Assembly: GCA_945862435.1 (NCBI GenBank)
Contig: CAMAXX010000023.1
Coordinates: 1-46,263, forward strand
DNA: 46,263 bases
Direction: 5' to 3'
Origin: Pseudorhodobacter antarcticus
Lineage (GTDB): Bacteria; Pseudomonadota; Alphaproteobacteria; Rhodobacterales; Rhodobacteraceae
Shown here: positions 27,685 through 36,271 of the stretch, in pieces
Position numbering within the stretch: position 1 is the first letter of the stretch
Layout: each line of letters opens with the position of its first letter
Translations under genes and position numbers: made by a program
Notes under the pieces: generated by a model
What the model was told of the DNA's origin: nothing
The model's database searches: none
What the model saw: only the letters and a program-made list of their open reading frames with translations

Positions 27685-28951
27685 GCGATAATCGCTTAGA
27701 ATAGAGACTATCCGCCGCAGGGCTGCGCAAAAAAGCGTGAGTTTGCGCATTATCGTGCAAAAAGGGGGTCGCAATCATCTGCCCATCCGCCCACAAACAG
27801 GGCTGCGACAGCAAGGCCGCGCGCGGCAATCCCAGCGCGCGCCAGCCCTGCCATTGCAGCAGCCCCGCAGCCCCTAATGGGGCGATTTTTGGTTCTGTGT
27901 CAGCGGCTTTCCCAACATATCGCCACATGCCATCCCAGATTGATTGGGCCTCAACTGGCCCGCCGCAGCGCCGCGCCTCGCGGAATGCCAGTGTTTGGCC
28001 ATGGTGGGGCACAAAATGGCACCCCGCCAGTTGCGTCGGCAGGCCTTGGGCCACGCGCAACATCGCCTCGCCCAGCGCCGCACCGCGTGGGGGGTAATCG
28101 GCCGGGGCAATCCATAGAATCACCCGCTGGATCAAACGACGTTGCAATTCTGGGGGGGCGTTTTGCCATTCTGGCGCAAGTGTGATGATGCCGTTTGCTT
28201 GATGCAGGCAGGCACGGGCCAGATCATCGCTGGCATAATCCAAGGCGTCGCTCGCCTCGCGCAGATGGGCTGCGACACCCACCAGAACCTGCGGGCCAAT
28301 CCCCAGTTTTGCCAATTGGGGCAAAGCCTTGCGCGCGCGCGCACGATCAAACTTTACTGCCTCGTTGCTAGGGTCATCCACCCACACCGCGCCCCGCGCC
28401 GCGCAAAAAACGCGCAATTCGTCCCGTGTGGCCCACAAAATCGGGCGCAAAAAGGCCGCGCCATCATGCACAAACCGCGTGGGCATGGCAGCCAGCCCAT
28501 CCACCCCCGCCCCACGCGCAAGGCGCATAATAAATCCTTCGGCCAAATCGCCGCTCGTGTGGGCCAGCGCCACGCCGTCTAGCCCGTTTTCCTGCGCCCA
28601 AGCTGCAAGTAAATCGCGCCGCGCCCGCCGCGCGCGATCTTGCACATTGCCGCGCCCGTCCCAGCCCCGCCAGGTCAGCGTATCGTGGCCATATCCCAAC
28701 TCTTGCGCGGCACGGGCCACCATGTGCGCCTCATCCGCGCTGGCAAGGCGCAAGCGGTGATCCACTGTGGCGACCCGTGCCCCAATGCCAAGTTGATGCG
28801 CCAGATGCATCAGCGCCATGCTGTCGCCCCCGCCCGATACGGCGAGGCCCAGCTTATGCTTGTGTATATCAAACCCCAGCCGCGCCAGTTGCCCAGCACA
28901 TCGCGCCGCCAAACCTGCGCCGCTGGGCTGCGCCCCTGGCCCTACTGGCAC
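27680..28951 (-). CDS. tilS: tRNA(Ile)-lysidine synthase
   Basis: TilS adds lysine to C34 of the CAU-anticodon tRNA-Ile so that it reads AUA codons. The 423-residue protein carries the PP-loop ATPase motif LAVSGGGDSMALMHLA (SGGGDS at residues 39-44), then TVDHRLR and GVALAHTSGDLAEGFIMRLARG, the family's HxxxD-like segment (here the usual His of HHxxDQ is HTSGD). The start is a GTG that overlaps the last codons of cpoB by ten bases; no better start lies before the PP-loop. The C-terminal half is variable, as in other TilS proteins. Confidence 0.93.
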   Translation of the reverse strand: MPVGPGAQPSGAGLAARCAGQLARLGFDIHKHKLGLAVSGGGDSMALMHLAHQLGIGARVATVDHRLRLASADEAHMVARAAQELGYGHDTLTWRGWDGRGNVQDRARRARRDLLAAWAQENGLDGVALAHTSGDLAEGFIMRLARGAGVDGLAAMPTRFVHDGAAFLRPILWATRDELRVFCAARGAVWVDDPSNEAVKFDRARARKALPQLAKLGIGPQVLVGVAAHLREASDALDYASDDLARACLHQANGIITLAPEWQNAPPELQRRLIQRVILWIAPADYPPRGAALGEAMLRVAQGLPTQLAGCHFVPHHGQTLAFREARRCGGPVEAQSIWDGMWRYVGKAADTEPKIAPLGAAGLLQWQGWRALGLPRAALLSQPCLWADGQMIATPFLHDNAQTHAFLRSPAADSLYSKRLSH

Positions 28952-29811
28952 CCCAGCCCTGCCATTGCAGTTGCTGCGTCGCCCGCCTGCACCGATCCTG
29001 CATAGCGGCTGCCCACTTCGGCCAAGGTCAAACAGGCATCGGGCACCTGCCCCAAAGCCCCCAGCGCGCGGCCCAGTTTCAGCAGCGCCTCAGGGGCAAA
29101 TTCGCCCGCTTCATCAGCGGTAAAAGCATCCAAATAGGCCCGCGCTGATCCCGCATCATCCCCCGCCTGTGCCAACGCCTCGCCGCGTTTGAAGTGGGCG
29201 TCTTGCGTCAGCGGGCTGCCAGGATAGGTCTGCACAAAGCTTGCAAAGCCCGCCGCAGCCCCCGCAAAATCGCCCGATTCCAGCAACGCCGCCGCGCGGT
29301 CATAATCGCGCTTTTCCCCTACGGCCAATTCCACGCCAGCACCCGCATCCGCAGGCACTGCATCACCACTGCCGCCCGCATCTGCCGCAGAATCTGCCCC
29401 AGAATCTGCGGCAGAATCTGCCGCAGGATCGCCGCCCAGCAGCGGGGTTGCAGGCAGGGTGCTTGGATCGCAGCCCTCGGTCGCTTCGCACAAGCGATAT
29501 TCCAAATCACCAAGACGGTTTGTGCCATCGGTGACCACTTTGTTCACTTTAATTTCAACCGCTTCGGACTGCGCAGTCAGGCGGGCAATTGACGCCTCGA
29601 TCGCGTCCAGTCGCTGCAAGGCATCGCCCCCCGCAGCGCCCGTTGACGCAGCCCCGCCCGCCACCAATTCACCCTTCAGCGCCGTGAATTCCGCCATCAG
29701 CAGCGACAACTCCACCTTAATGTCGGCCAGCGTTTGGGCATTATCCTGTGCGCGTGCGGGCGGCGCAACCAGCGCCGCCGCAAGGGCCAATGCAACCGCC
29801 AGCCGCCGCAT
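28942..29811 (-). CDS. cpoB: Tol-Pal system protein CpoB (YbgF)
   Basis: This is a 289-residue periplasmic protein that links peptidoglycan synthesis to Tol-driven outer-membrane constriction. It begins with a signal peptide (MRRLAVALALAAALVAPPARA) and then a coiled-coil part. A middle linker follows, rich in short Asp-Ser-Ala-Ala repeats (DSAADSGADSAADAGG), and the C-terminal half has TPR-like repeats (DRAAALLESGDFAGAAAGFA, LTQDAHFKRGEALAQAGD). The ATG at 29811 is two bases after the pal stop; an upstream frame of 25 codons is discarded. The repeat linker is encoded by near-identical 12-base DNA units at about 29385-29430. Confidence 0.92.
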   Translation of the reverse strand: MRRLAVALALAAALVAPPARAQDNAQTLADIKVELSLLMAEFTALKGELVAGGAASTGAAGGDALQRLDAIEASIARLTAQSEAVEIKVNKVVTDGTNRLGDLEYRLCEATEGCDPSTLPATPLLGGDPAADSAADSGADSAADAGGSGDAVPADAGAGVELAVGEKRDYDRAAALLESGDFAGAAAGFASFVQTYPGSPLTQDAHFKRGEALAQAGDDAGSARAYLDAFTADEAGEFAPEALLKLGRALGALGQVPDACLTLAEVGSRYAGSVQAGDAATAMAGLGCQ

Positions 29812-29813
29812 AG

Positions 29814-30317
29814 TTACGCCCCGCCGCCCAGTTGCAGCACCGTCACGGCGCGGCGGTTTTGGGTATAGCACGCCTCGTCCGAGCACACCTCAAGCGGGCG
29901 CTCTTTGCCATAAGAGATCGTGCGCATACGCGGCGCAGCCACGCCTTGGCTGATCAGGAAATCTTGCACCGCCGCCGCGCGTTTTGCGCCCAGCGACAGG
30001 TTATACTCGCGCGTGCCCTGCTCGTCTGCATGGCCTTCGATAATCACAGCGTAGGTTGGGTTTGCGTTTAGCCACTGCGCTTGGCCGACCAAAATGCTGC
30101 GCCCCGCATCCGACACGGTAGAGGTGTCAACAACGAACAACACCCGATCACCAATGCTTTGGTTGAAATACGCTGCCGAACTTGGGTCAGACGCATCGCC
30201 AAAACCAGCGCCCGCGCCCAGCGCACCATTCGCGCCCGCGCCATAGCGGTTTGGGTTTTTACAGGCGGCAAGGCCCAGTGCTGCGACCAAAATCAGCAGT
30301 TTTGTTGTGATATTCAT
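29814..30317 (-). CDS. pal: Peptidoglycan-associated lipoprotein Pal
   Basis: Pal is the outer-membrane lipoprotein that grips peptidoglycan and receives TolB. The 167-residue precursor has a signal peptide with lipobox LAAC (Cys19), a Gly/Ala/Asn-rich spacer (RYGAGANGALGAGAGFG), and an OmpA-like domain containing YAVIIEGHADEQGTREYN and LSLGAKRAAAVQDFL, the peptidoglycan-binding signature. It ends with CSDEACYTQNRRAVTVL. It normally follows tolB directly; here about 1.1 kb with a decayed RTX gene separates them. Lgt, also in this window, would lipidate it. Confidence 0.96.
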   Translation of the reverse strand: MNITTKLLILVAALGLAACKNPNRYGAGANGALGAGAGFGDASDPSSAAYFNQSIGDRVLFVVDTSTVSDAGRSILVGQAQWLNANPTYAVIIEGHADEQGTREYNLSLGAKRAAAVQDFLISQGVAAPRMRTISYGKERPLEVCSDEACYTQNRRAVTVLQLGGGA

Positions 30318-30461
30318 GTCAGGTTTTCCTGTGTTATCGGCCCGATTTCGCGCTGTATAGCAGCTTTACACGGGCTTGGGAATCGCCTGTGTAAGTTTTC
30401 ACTAAACAGTGCGCCAAACCGCTTGCACAGCGCTGATTAAGGGCCGAAATCGCGCCAAACG

Positions 30462-31254
30462 CTACAGAATAAAATCGCCCGCTGTGAAATTATGCAGGCC
30501 CATCACCTTAATCACACCTTCCGCCGCGCGGTCGGTGTCAGTGTCGATATAGACCAGCGTGTAACCGTTGGCTGTGCCTTTATTGTCGAATTTCTTAAAG
30601 TTGATTTCGCCTGCGTTGTTTTCCTTAAACTCCTTGCTGCCCCGAAAGATAAACGCATCATCCGTGGTCAGCACCGTGCTGGCGTCGATTGTTGAAAGAT
30701 CAATCTTATCCTGCCCGCGTTTGCAATCTGAAATGAGGTCGGTATTGGCCTCGCTTAGGGGCATCTCATTCATCGCGGTAAATTTGAAGAAATCGTTGTC
30801 CAGCCCGCCCGTCAGAACATTGCGGCCCGCGCCGCCAATGATCGTGTCCGAACCGCTTCTGCCAGACATCCTGTCATTTCCACCGCCGCCATCTAGGCTG
30901 TCATTGCCTGCGCCGCCGAAAAGCTGATCATTTCCAGCCATCCCCAACAACGTTTCATCCCCGACTAGGCCACTGATGGTTTTTGCACAATTGGTGCGGG
31001 TCAATTCATCATCGCCAGTCGTCGCCTGTGTAGCCTTACCAAAGAGGATGTAGGACGCCGCAGAAATGCTGCCATTCGAATCGGCCACAGGTGCGCCTAT
31101 GATTAGGTCATTAAACCCATCACCATTAACATCACCATTAACATCACCAGCCCACGCAACAGATCGGCGCGAGCCGTCATTTTGTCGCCTCGTCGTTTAT
31201 CTGAAACCCGTCGGTACCACTCAACCAAGACAGTTCGAAAACGCTTCCAAACAT
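30462..31254 (-). pseudogene. Remnant of an FG-GAP/RTX calcium-binding repeat protein
   Basis: An open frame of 208 codons (30462-31088, GTG start) has four GG-x-G-x-D-like RTX nonapeptides (MAGNDQLFGGAGNDSLDGG and neighbours) and a C-terminal serralysin/M10-C-like domain ending VMGLHNFTAGDFIL. In the same frame before that GTG, without a usable start, it reads RRSVAWAGDVNG then DVNGDGFNDLIIGAP, an FG-GAP (integrin-alpha-like) repeat. Further upstream the FG-GAP homology goes on in another frame (SVFELSWLSGTDGFQ), ending at TGA 31177; removing one A of AAAA at 31180-31183 would rejoin the two. It is therefore a 5'-truncated, frameshifted 3' end of a large secreted protein, inserted between tolB and pal. 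A short secreted product from the GTG is not excluded. Confidence 0.75.
31119..31148 (-). repeat. 12-bp tandem duplication inside the FG-GAP remnant
   Basis: ATCACCATTAAC is present twice and followed by ATCACC. It encodes GDVN-GDVN-GDG on the minus strand, where an FG-GAP calcium loop normally has a single GDVNGDG. It looks like replication slippage in a gene no longer under selection. Confidence 0.85.
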
Positions 31255-31410
31255 GCTCGTATGCGGGCGCCCAGAAAATTGCCTGCGCAAGTCGAACGGA
31301 TGTTCAATCGCCAGCTTTACTGACCGAAATATCAATTCAAAATCAGCGCCGTCGGGCCATTAAAGTGGGCGAGCCATTTTCGCCCCGCCCTAAAGTTGAA
31401 CCACACGCCC
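31255..31410. other. Gap between the RTX remnant and the tolB stop
   Basis: About 155 bases separate the recognisable FG-GAP remnant from the tolB stop. On the minus strand one frame stays open over part of it (for example VKLAIEHPFDLRRQFSG), but I recognise no domain. It could be more of the decayed gene or the scar of whatever brought it in. A short GGGCG/CGCCC inverted repeat near 31368-31386 may end the tolB transcript. Confidence 0.4.
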
Positions 31411-32727
31411 CTAGGGCAACAGCGGCGACCATGACGGGTCAGACGCTGGCCCCTCGGTCAGCACTGGCCGCAGGGAAAGGCCCGCCACATCCACGGCGAA
31501 CAGTTGCGCCTGCCCCTCGGCCCCCGCACTTTCGCGCGTGAACATCAGCACGCGGCCATTGGGGGCCCATGTGGGGCCTTCGTCCAGAAATGACGATGTC
31601 AGCAGGCGTTCTTCGCCCCCATCGGTCAACATCACGCCAATATGAAAACGGCCCTGATTTTGCTTGGTAAAGGCAATCATATCGCCGCGCGGGCTCCACA
31701 CGGGGGTGCCATAACGGCCTTGCCCGTTCGAAATGCGCACGCCCTCGCCGCCACTGACGGGCATTACATAAATCTGCTGACTGCCCGTGCGGTCAGATTC
31801 AAACACAATCTGGCCGCCATCGGGCGAAAAGGACGGCGCGGTTTCAATCGATGGCGCGTTCGTCAGTTGCGTCAATGCCAACGACTGCAAATCAAGCGTA
31901 TAAATGTCCGAATTGCCGCCCCGTTCCAAACTGAACGCCACGCTGTTGCCATCGGGGGAAAAGCGCGGCGCAAAGGTCATCGTACCCTCTTGCTGGCCCA
32001 AACTGCGCGTTTGCAGCGTGGCCACATCCATCTCATAAATCTGCGGAAAGCCAGATTGATAGGAGGTGAACAAAATCCGCTTGCCATCGGGGGAAAAGCG
32101 CGGGGCCAGCACGATAGAACTGCTATCGGTCAGATACTGCACATTCGCGCCGTCTTGATCCATCACGGCCAAACGCTTCAGCCGTTCATTCTTGGGGCCA
32201 GATTCGGCCACAAACACCACGCGGCTGTCAAAATACGGCCCCTCGCCCGTGATACGGCTATAGACCGCATCCGATACCTTATGCGCCATGCGCCGCCAGC
32301 TTGCGGCAGGGGCAGCAAATTGCAACCCATCGCCCAGTTGCGCGCCCGAAAACACATCGAACACGCGGAACTTGACCACAATCTGATCGCCCTGCGCACT
32401 GGCCGCGCCAACAATCAGCGCTTGGGCGTTGATCGCCTGCCAATCGGCATAGGCGATGGGCGCGTCAAAACCGCCCACTTGGCTGATATAAGCCTCGGCC
32501 CCAATTTCACGAAACAGCCCCGTGCCCACCAAATTCGCCGCCACCACCCGCGACAGGCTGGCCGCAATATCGCCCGCACCGCCTTCGTCGATAAAGGTGG
32601 GGATGGCGATGGGCATGGGTTCAATCACCCCGTCCGTCAGGCGGATGGTCAATTCCGCGCTGGCGGGGGCGGCAAATGTGGCCCACGCCATCAGGGCAAG
32701 GGCGGCAAGGTGTGTCAGCTTGGTCAT
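31411..32727 (-). CDS. tolB: Tol-Pal system beta-propeller protein TolB
   Basis: TolB is the periplasmic protein that binds Pal and is pulled by TolA. The 438-residue precursor starts with a signal peptide ([20 protein letters not shown], then PASA), followed by the N-terminal alpha/beta domain and a six-bladed propeller. The propeller shows repeated [32 protein letters not shown] and [16 protein letters not shown] units, and ends [19 protein letters not shown]. The length is normal and all blades are present. It lies 55 bases after tolA. The decayed RTX gene follows its stop. Confidence 0.97.
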   Translation of the reverse strand: MTKLTHLAALALMAWATFAAPASAELTIRLTDGVIEPMPIAIPTFIDEGGAGDIAASLSRVVAANLVGTGLFREIGAEAYISQVGGFDAPIAYADWQAINAQALIVGAASAQGDQIVVKFRVFDVFSGAQLGDGLQFAAPAASWRRMAHKVSDAVYSRITGEGPYFDSRVVFVAESGPKNERLKRLAVMDQDGANVQYLTDSSSIVLAPRFSPDGKRILFTSYQSGFPQIYEMDVATLQTRSLGQQEGTMTFAPRFSPDGNSVAFSLERGGNSDIYTLDLQSLALTQLTNAPSIETAPSFSPDGGQIVFESDRTGSQQIYVMPVSGGEGVRISNGQGRYGTPVWSPRGDMIAFTKQNQGRFHIGVMLTDGGEERLLTSSFLDEGPTWAPNGRVLMFTRESAGAEGQAQLFAVDVAGLSLRPVLTEGPASDPSWSPLLP

Positions 32728-32782
32728 TTTATCCTCGTTTTGGCACGGGGTTTGATGGGGTAACTTAAGTGGGCGGTGCGGC

Positions 32783-33880
32783 CTACCTTAACCGCATTCC
32801 GTTCGGATCGAAAATCAGATTCAGCACATTCCATTGGCCGTATTTTTCGGGCGGTAAATCATAGCCATTAGGGCCAGCACACCGGTTGACTGCGCGGCGG
32901 CCCGCTTCATAAGCCTTTTGCGCGGCGGCCTCTGATCCGCCATCAAAGCTGGTCATCTCGATCGAGGTGGGTTTGCCTGCCTCGCTCATTTCCACGCGCA
33001 GGGTGACTGTGGTGTTCATCGCCTCGGTCGATAGGGTCGATGTCACCCAGCAGCGGTTGATTGCAATCCGCAGGCCTTCAACTTCGCCCCCGCTCATCGG
33101 CGGGCCTTCGGGAATATCGGCGGCGGCCCCCGCATCTGCGGCAGGTTCAGCGGCAGCATCGGGCACGTCTGCCGTAGCTTCGGCCAGCGCGGCCGCAATC
33201 GCCGCAGCATCGGCGTCTTCGGTTGGGGAGACCGCAGGTTTAACTGGGCGCGATTTGGGGCGAATGCTGGTTGTGGGGGCCAGTTGTGGCGCATCTTCTG
33301 GCGGGGGCTCGGCCTCGGTCACCACAACGGGGGCGGCCTCTTGCGGGGCGGCAGCCGGCTGATCTGGGGGGGGCACTTCGGCATCGGGAGGGGCCTCATC
33401 CGATACCTCTGGCGTCGCCTGATCGGCCACATCGGGGGTGTCGGGCTGCTCGTCCACAGGGGTTGCTGCCACCCTATCCATCGGGCGCGGGGCGGGCGGC
33501 GTTTCGGATGGCGGCACAGGAATGGGCTGTTCCACCTCGGCAACCCTGGCCACGGGCGGGGGGGCTTCTTCAGGCTGGGCAGCGTCCGCCACAGGCAAAT
33601 CTTGCGGCAATTCCTCGGCTGGCGGCGCGGCTGGCTTTGGGGGTGGCGAGGCGGCTTCGGCAGGCGCAGGCGGCGTTTCGCTGGGCGCATCTGGCTTTGG
33701 CGCGCTGGCCTGCAATGCGGCAAAATCCGCCTCGCTCATCAGCGAGACATTTGCCACTTCGGGCGCAGTTGAGGTATCAAATGGCCACAAAGCGTCACCC
33801 AGCAGCACCCAAACGATCAGCGCGCCATGGCCAATGGCGGATGCCTTTGTGCCCGTGTCCATATCGCGCCAAACGCCCAC
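32783..33880 (-). CDS. tolA: TolA-like cell envelope protein
   Basis: TolA spans the periplasm and passes proton-motive force from TolQR to TolB-Pal. The 365-residue frame has one N-terminal transmembrane helix ([20 protein letters not shown]). A long central part very rich in Pro, Ala and Glu ([19 protein letters not shown] and similar) replaces the Lys/Ala helix of enterobacterial TolA. The C-terminal TonB/TolA domain begins near [20 protein letters not shown]. The GTG at 33880 lies four bases after the tolR stop; the ATG at 33862 ([11 protein letters not shown]) is an equally credible start. The family assignment rests on context plus domain order. Confidence 0.88.
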   Translation of the reverse strand: MGVWRDMDTGTKASAIGHGALIVWVLLGDALWPFDTSTAPEVANVSLMSEADFAALQASAPKPDAPSETPPAPAEAASPPPKPAAPPAEELPQDLPVADAAQPEEAPPPVARVAEVEQPIPVPPSETPPAPRPMDRVAATPVDEQPDTPDVADQATPEVSDEAPPDAEVPPPDQPAAAPQEAAPVVVTEAEPPPEDAPQLAPTTSIRPKSRPVKPAVSPTEDADAAAIAAALAEATADVPDAAAEPAADAGAAADIPEGPPMSGGEVEGLRIAINRCWVTSTLSTEAMNTTVTLRVEMSEAGKPTSIEMTSFDGGSEAAAQKAYEAGRRAVNRCAGPNGYDLPPEKYGQWNVLNLIFDPNGMRLR

Positions 33881-33883
33881 GGG

Positions 33884-34399
33884 TCAGTTCCCACCCGCCG
33901 CATTACCGCCCGCCGCACTGCCACCCATCGCACTGCCACCCATCGCACTGCCACCCGAATCCGTGACAAGCCCAATATTGTTAAACCCGCCCGCATTCAG
34001 CGCGCCCATCACGGTGGCCACACGCGCATAGTTAAGCGTCCCATCGGCGCGCAGGAATACCTTATCAGATGTCCGCTCGGCGGCAATGGCCTCCAGTTTG
34101 GGGATCAATTCCGCCTCGGCCACTTCGGTTTCATTGATATAAACCCGCCCATCCGCCGCCAACGAAATGGTCAGGGGCGGTTCCTGCTCGTCTGGCATAG
34201 CCTTGGCGGCAGTATCAGGCAGTTCCAGCGGCACGCCCACAGTCAGCATCGGCGCTGCCACCATGAAAATAATCAACAAAACCAGCATCACATCCACAAA
34301 CGGCGTGATGTTAATCTCTGACATCACAGCGCCGCCGCCGCGCCTTCCGCGCCCGCGCCGCCCCGCTTTGCCGCCCGATTTGATAACCCCGCCCGCCAT
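33884..34399 (-). CDS. tolR: TolR/ExbD-family protein
   Basis: TolR forms the proton channel with TolQ. The 171-residue protein has a basic, Gly-rich N-terminus (KSGGKAGRRGRGRRGGG), then the signature MSEINITPFVDVMLVLLIIF with the channel Asp, the remaining transmembrane stretch, and a periplasmic ExbD domain (VYINETEVAEAELIPKLEAI, KVFLRADGTLNYARVATVMG). The C-terminus is an added low-complexity tail (GGSAMGGSAMGGSAAGGN) coded by 15-bp DNA repeats. It starts three bases after the tolQ stop. Confidence 0.95.
   Translation of the reverse strand: MAGGVIKSGGKAGRRGRGRRGGGAVMSEINITPFVDVMLVLLIIFMVAAPMLTVGVPLELPDTAAKAMPDEQEPPLTISLAADGRVYINETEVAEAELIPKLEAIAAERTSDKVFLRADGTLNYARVATVMGALNAGGFNNIGLVTDSGGSAMGGSAMGGSAAGGNAAGGN
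33891..33950 (-). repeat. 15-bp tandem repeats at the 3' end of tolR
   Basis: Four units of the form CCACCC[A/G]TCGCACTG, the last two identical and the first two with a few changes, run in frame and encode Gly-Gly-Ser-Ala-Met/Ala pentapeptides. The copy number is likely to vary between strains. Confidence 0.85.
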
Positions 34400-34402
34400 A
34401 AT

Positions 34403-35098
34403 TTATGCGTCCAACTGGCGCGACAGTATGGTGGAAAATTCGTCAGCAAAGGCCTCGTATCCGCCACTGATCTTTTCACTGTCCGAGTTCAGCTTGTTGT
34501 AAAACACCACGGCAGGAATAGCTGCAACTAGGCCAATACCCGTGGCCAGCAGCGCCTCGGCAATACCTGGGGCGACAACGGCCAGCGAGGTGTTTTGCGA
34601 AATCGCAATCTGCTCAAAGCTGTGTTTAATGCCCCAAACTGTGCCAAACAGGCCGATAAAGGGCGCAGTTGAACCTGTGGTCGCCAAAAACGACAGGCCT
34701 GAATTTAAATGTTCAACCTCGCGCGAAATAGCGACATCCATCGCGCGGTCAATGCGCGCCTGCGCGCCTGCAATCAGCCGCCCATCATCGCGGTGGCTGC
34801 GCCGCCATTCCAGCATCCCCGCCGAAAAAATCTTTTCCGATGCGCCGCGCGCCGCACCGCCGATTTTGTCAAACAGTTCGTCCAACGGCTCGCCCGACCA
34901 AAAGGCCGCGTCAAATTCGGTGGACTCGCCGCGCGCATGGCGGAACAAAAGATGTTTGCGAAAGATGATCGACCATGACCAAAACGACATCATCATCAGG
35001 CCAATCATCACGATTTTTACCGTGAGGGTTGCGCGGGCGAAAAGGGCCAGCAGAGAGAAATCAATCTCCTGCGCCATGGCAAGGGTGTCTGTGTTCAT
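34403..35098 (-). CDS. tolQ: TolQ/ExbB-family protein
   Basis: TolQ is the stator-like inner-membrane protein of the Tol motor. The 231-residue protein begins MNTDTLAMAQEIDFSLLALF. It has a first helix (VKIVMIGLMMMSFWSWSIIF), a cytoplasmic loop, and two later helices (GSTAPFIGLFGTVWGIKHSF and APGIAEALLATGIGLVAAIP), the ExbB/TolQ signature with the channel-lining Thr residues. I chose the ATG at 35098; the 25 codons upstream in the frame are not conserved-looking. It follows ybgC after a 113-base gap that could hold the tol promoter. Confidence 0.96.
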   Translation of the reverse strand: MNTDTLAMAQEIDFSLLALFARATLTVKIVMIGLMMMSFWSWSIIFRKHLLFRHARGESTEFDAAFWSGEPLDELFDKIGGAARGASEKIFSAGMLEWRRSHRDDGRLIAGAQARIDRAMDVAISREVEHLNSGLSFLATTGSTAPFIGLFGTVWGIKHSFEQIAISQNTSLAVVAPGIAEALLATGIGLVAAIPAVVFYNKLNSDSEKISGGYEAFADEFSTILSRQLDA

Positions 35099-35211
35099 TG
35101 TGCCTGCTCTGTTTTTGTGGGCATTCACCCTGCTGTTAAATTTAGTATAACCCATCTCAACAGAAATGAACATATCTTTGCCACATTCGGCAAAACCGCG
35201 CCTATCAGGGT

Positions 35212-35598
35212 TTAGCCCAGCGCCGCGCGAAGGGCTTTCGGCAGGCGTGCAGGCGCGCCGTTTGCCCCGATGGCGACAAGCGTGACGCGCGCGTCAAACA
35301 GCAAAACGCCGCTCCGCAAAACCCGCTGATCCAGCGCCATCCGCGCGCCAGAGGTTTTCAAAACCTGCGTGGTGATAGTCAGAACATCGTCGAACTTGGC
35401 AGGGCTTAGGTAATCCGCCGTCAGATGCCGCACCGCGAAAACCACGCCTGTTTCCGCCTTTAATTGGGCCTGATCCAGCCCCAATGTGCGCACCCATTCG
35501 CTGCGGGCGCGCTCGATGAATTTCAGGTAATTGGCGTAATAGACAATGCCTGCCAAATCGGTGTCCTCATAATAGACGCGGCATTCAAAGCTGTGCAT
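35212..35598 (-). CDS. ybgC: Tol-Pal-associated acyl-CoA thioesterase
   Basis: YbgC is a hot-dog-fold thioesterase that travels with tol-pal genes; its exact role in the envelope is unsettled. The 128-residue protein has the 4-hydroxybenzoyl-CoA thioesterase signature YYEDTDLAGIVYYANYLKFI with the catalytic Asp, followed by ERARSEWVRTLG. The ATG at 35598 is nine bases after GGAGAG and is preferred to a GTG two codons earlier. Its start overlaps the end of the DUF2161 gene by 14 bases. It heads the tol cluster. Confidence 0.94.
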   Translation of the reverse strand: MHSFECRVYYEDTDLAGIVYYANYLKFIERARSEWVRTLGLDQAQLKAETGVVFAVRHLTADYLSPAKFDDVLTITTQVLKTSGARMALDQRVLRSGVLLFDARVTLVAIGANGAPARLPKALRAALG

Positions 35599-36271
35599 TT
35601 GCACTGTCTCTCCATAACTTGGCTATCTCATCGCCATGCGATACCAGCGCCGCGCGCCCTGTATCCGTCAGCGCATAGATGCCGCTTTCGGGGCGGAAAA
35701 ACCAACCGTAATGATCGGTGCGCGCCATCGCACAGGCGCGGGAAACTGCGCTAAGTTTTGTCAAATCCCGCGCCTTAAGGGGGCCGTTCGCCAAGGCCGC
35801 CGCCACGCGCAACGCGTCTTGGCGGTAATGCGTCATCCGCTGCACCCTCGTCGTGCCGCCGATGTTCGGATCGCCCACGCGGCGGTCAAACTCGCGCAGC
35901 AATTTGCCTGCGCGCACGGCGTTCTTGCGCGGGGCATAGGGTGCAGGGTCAAGATGCGCCTCAACTGTGTCACCCTTTACCGCCAGCAGCCCAAGGCCCA
36001 AACGGCGGCACAGCGCGATGATATCCTTATACCTTGCAGGCCAGCCTTTGGGGCCAATAGGGCTCGCCAGATAAACCACGTCAAACATCCCCTGCCGCGC
36101 CACGCCTTGCAGCACCAAGGCCAGCGAAAAGGTCAACTTCATTTCCACAATCACGGGCGGATCATCCCCCCGCCGCGCCATGATATCGCAGGCGCCGATT
36201 TCAGATTTCACCTGATAGCCCTGCCCTTCCAGATAGGCCTTCAAGGGTGGGTATAAATCGGCCTCACGCAT
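35585..36271 (-). CDS. DUF2161 protein with a PD-(D/E)XK-like core
   Basis: This is a 228-residue protein of an alphaproteobacterial family. The N-terminal part shows YPPLKAYLEGQGYQVKSEIG, then ACDIMARRGDDPPVIVEMKL, which reads as the D...(E)xK core of restriction-like nucleases (Asp of CDI, Glu and Lys of EMK). The C-terminal part contains a winged-helix-like region (DALRVAAALANGPLKARDL and SGIYALTDTGRAAL). The ATG at 36271 shares one base with the stop of the gene before (TAATG). It overlaps ybgC at the other end. A nuclease activity is inferred from the motif only. Confidence 0.8.
   Translation of the reverse strand: MREADLYPPLKAYLEGQGYQVKSEIGACDIMARRGDDPPVIVEMKLTFSLALVLQGVARQGMFDVVYLASPIGPKGWPARYKDIIALCRRLGLGLLAVKGDTVEAHLDPAPYAPRKNAVRAGKLLREFDRRVGDPNIGGTTRVQRMTHYRQDALRVAAALANGPLKARDLTKLSAVSRACAMARTDHYGWFFRPESGIYALTDTGRAALVSHGDEIAKLWRDSANAQL

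Noticed and set aside
31066..31323. Transposase-like fragments near the RTX remnant
   Set aside because: Some frames gave basic, Arg/Lys-rich peptides resembling parts of insertion-sequence proteins, but no catalytic motif or inverted ends could be seen; the FG-GAP reading explains the sequence better.
31642..32763. A 373-codon frame opposite tolB
   Set aside because: It is antisense to tolB; the composition (His, Arg, Gln rich) is typical of a reverse-strand shadow.
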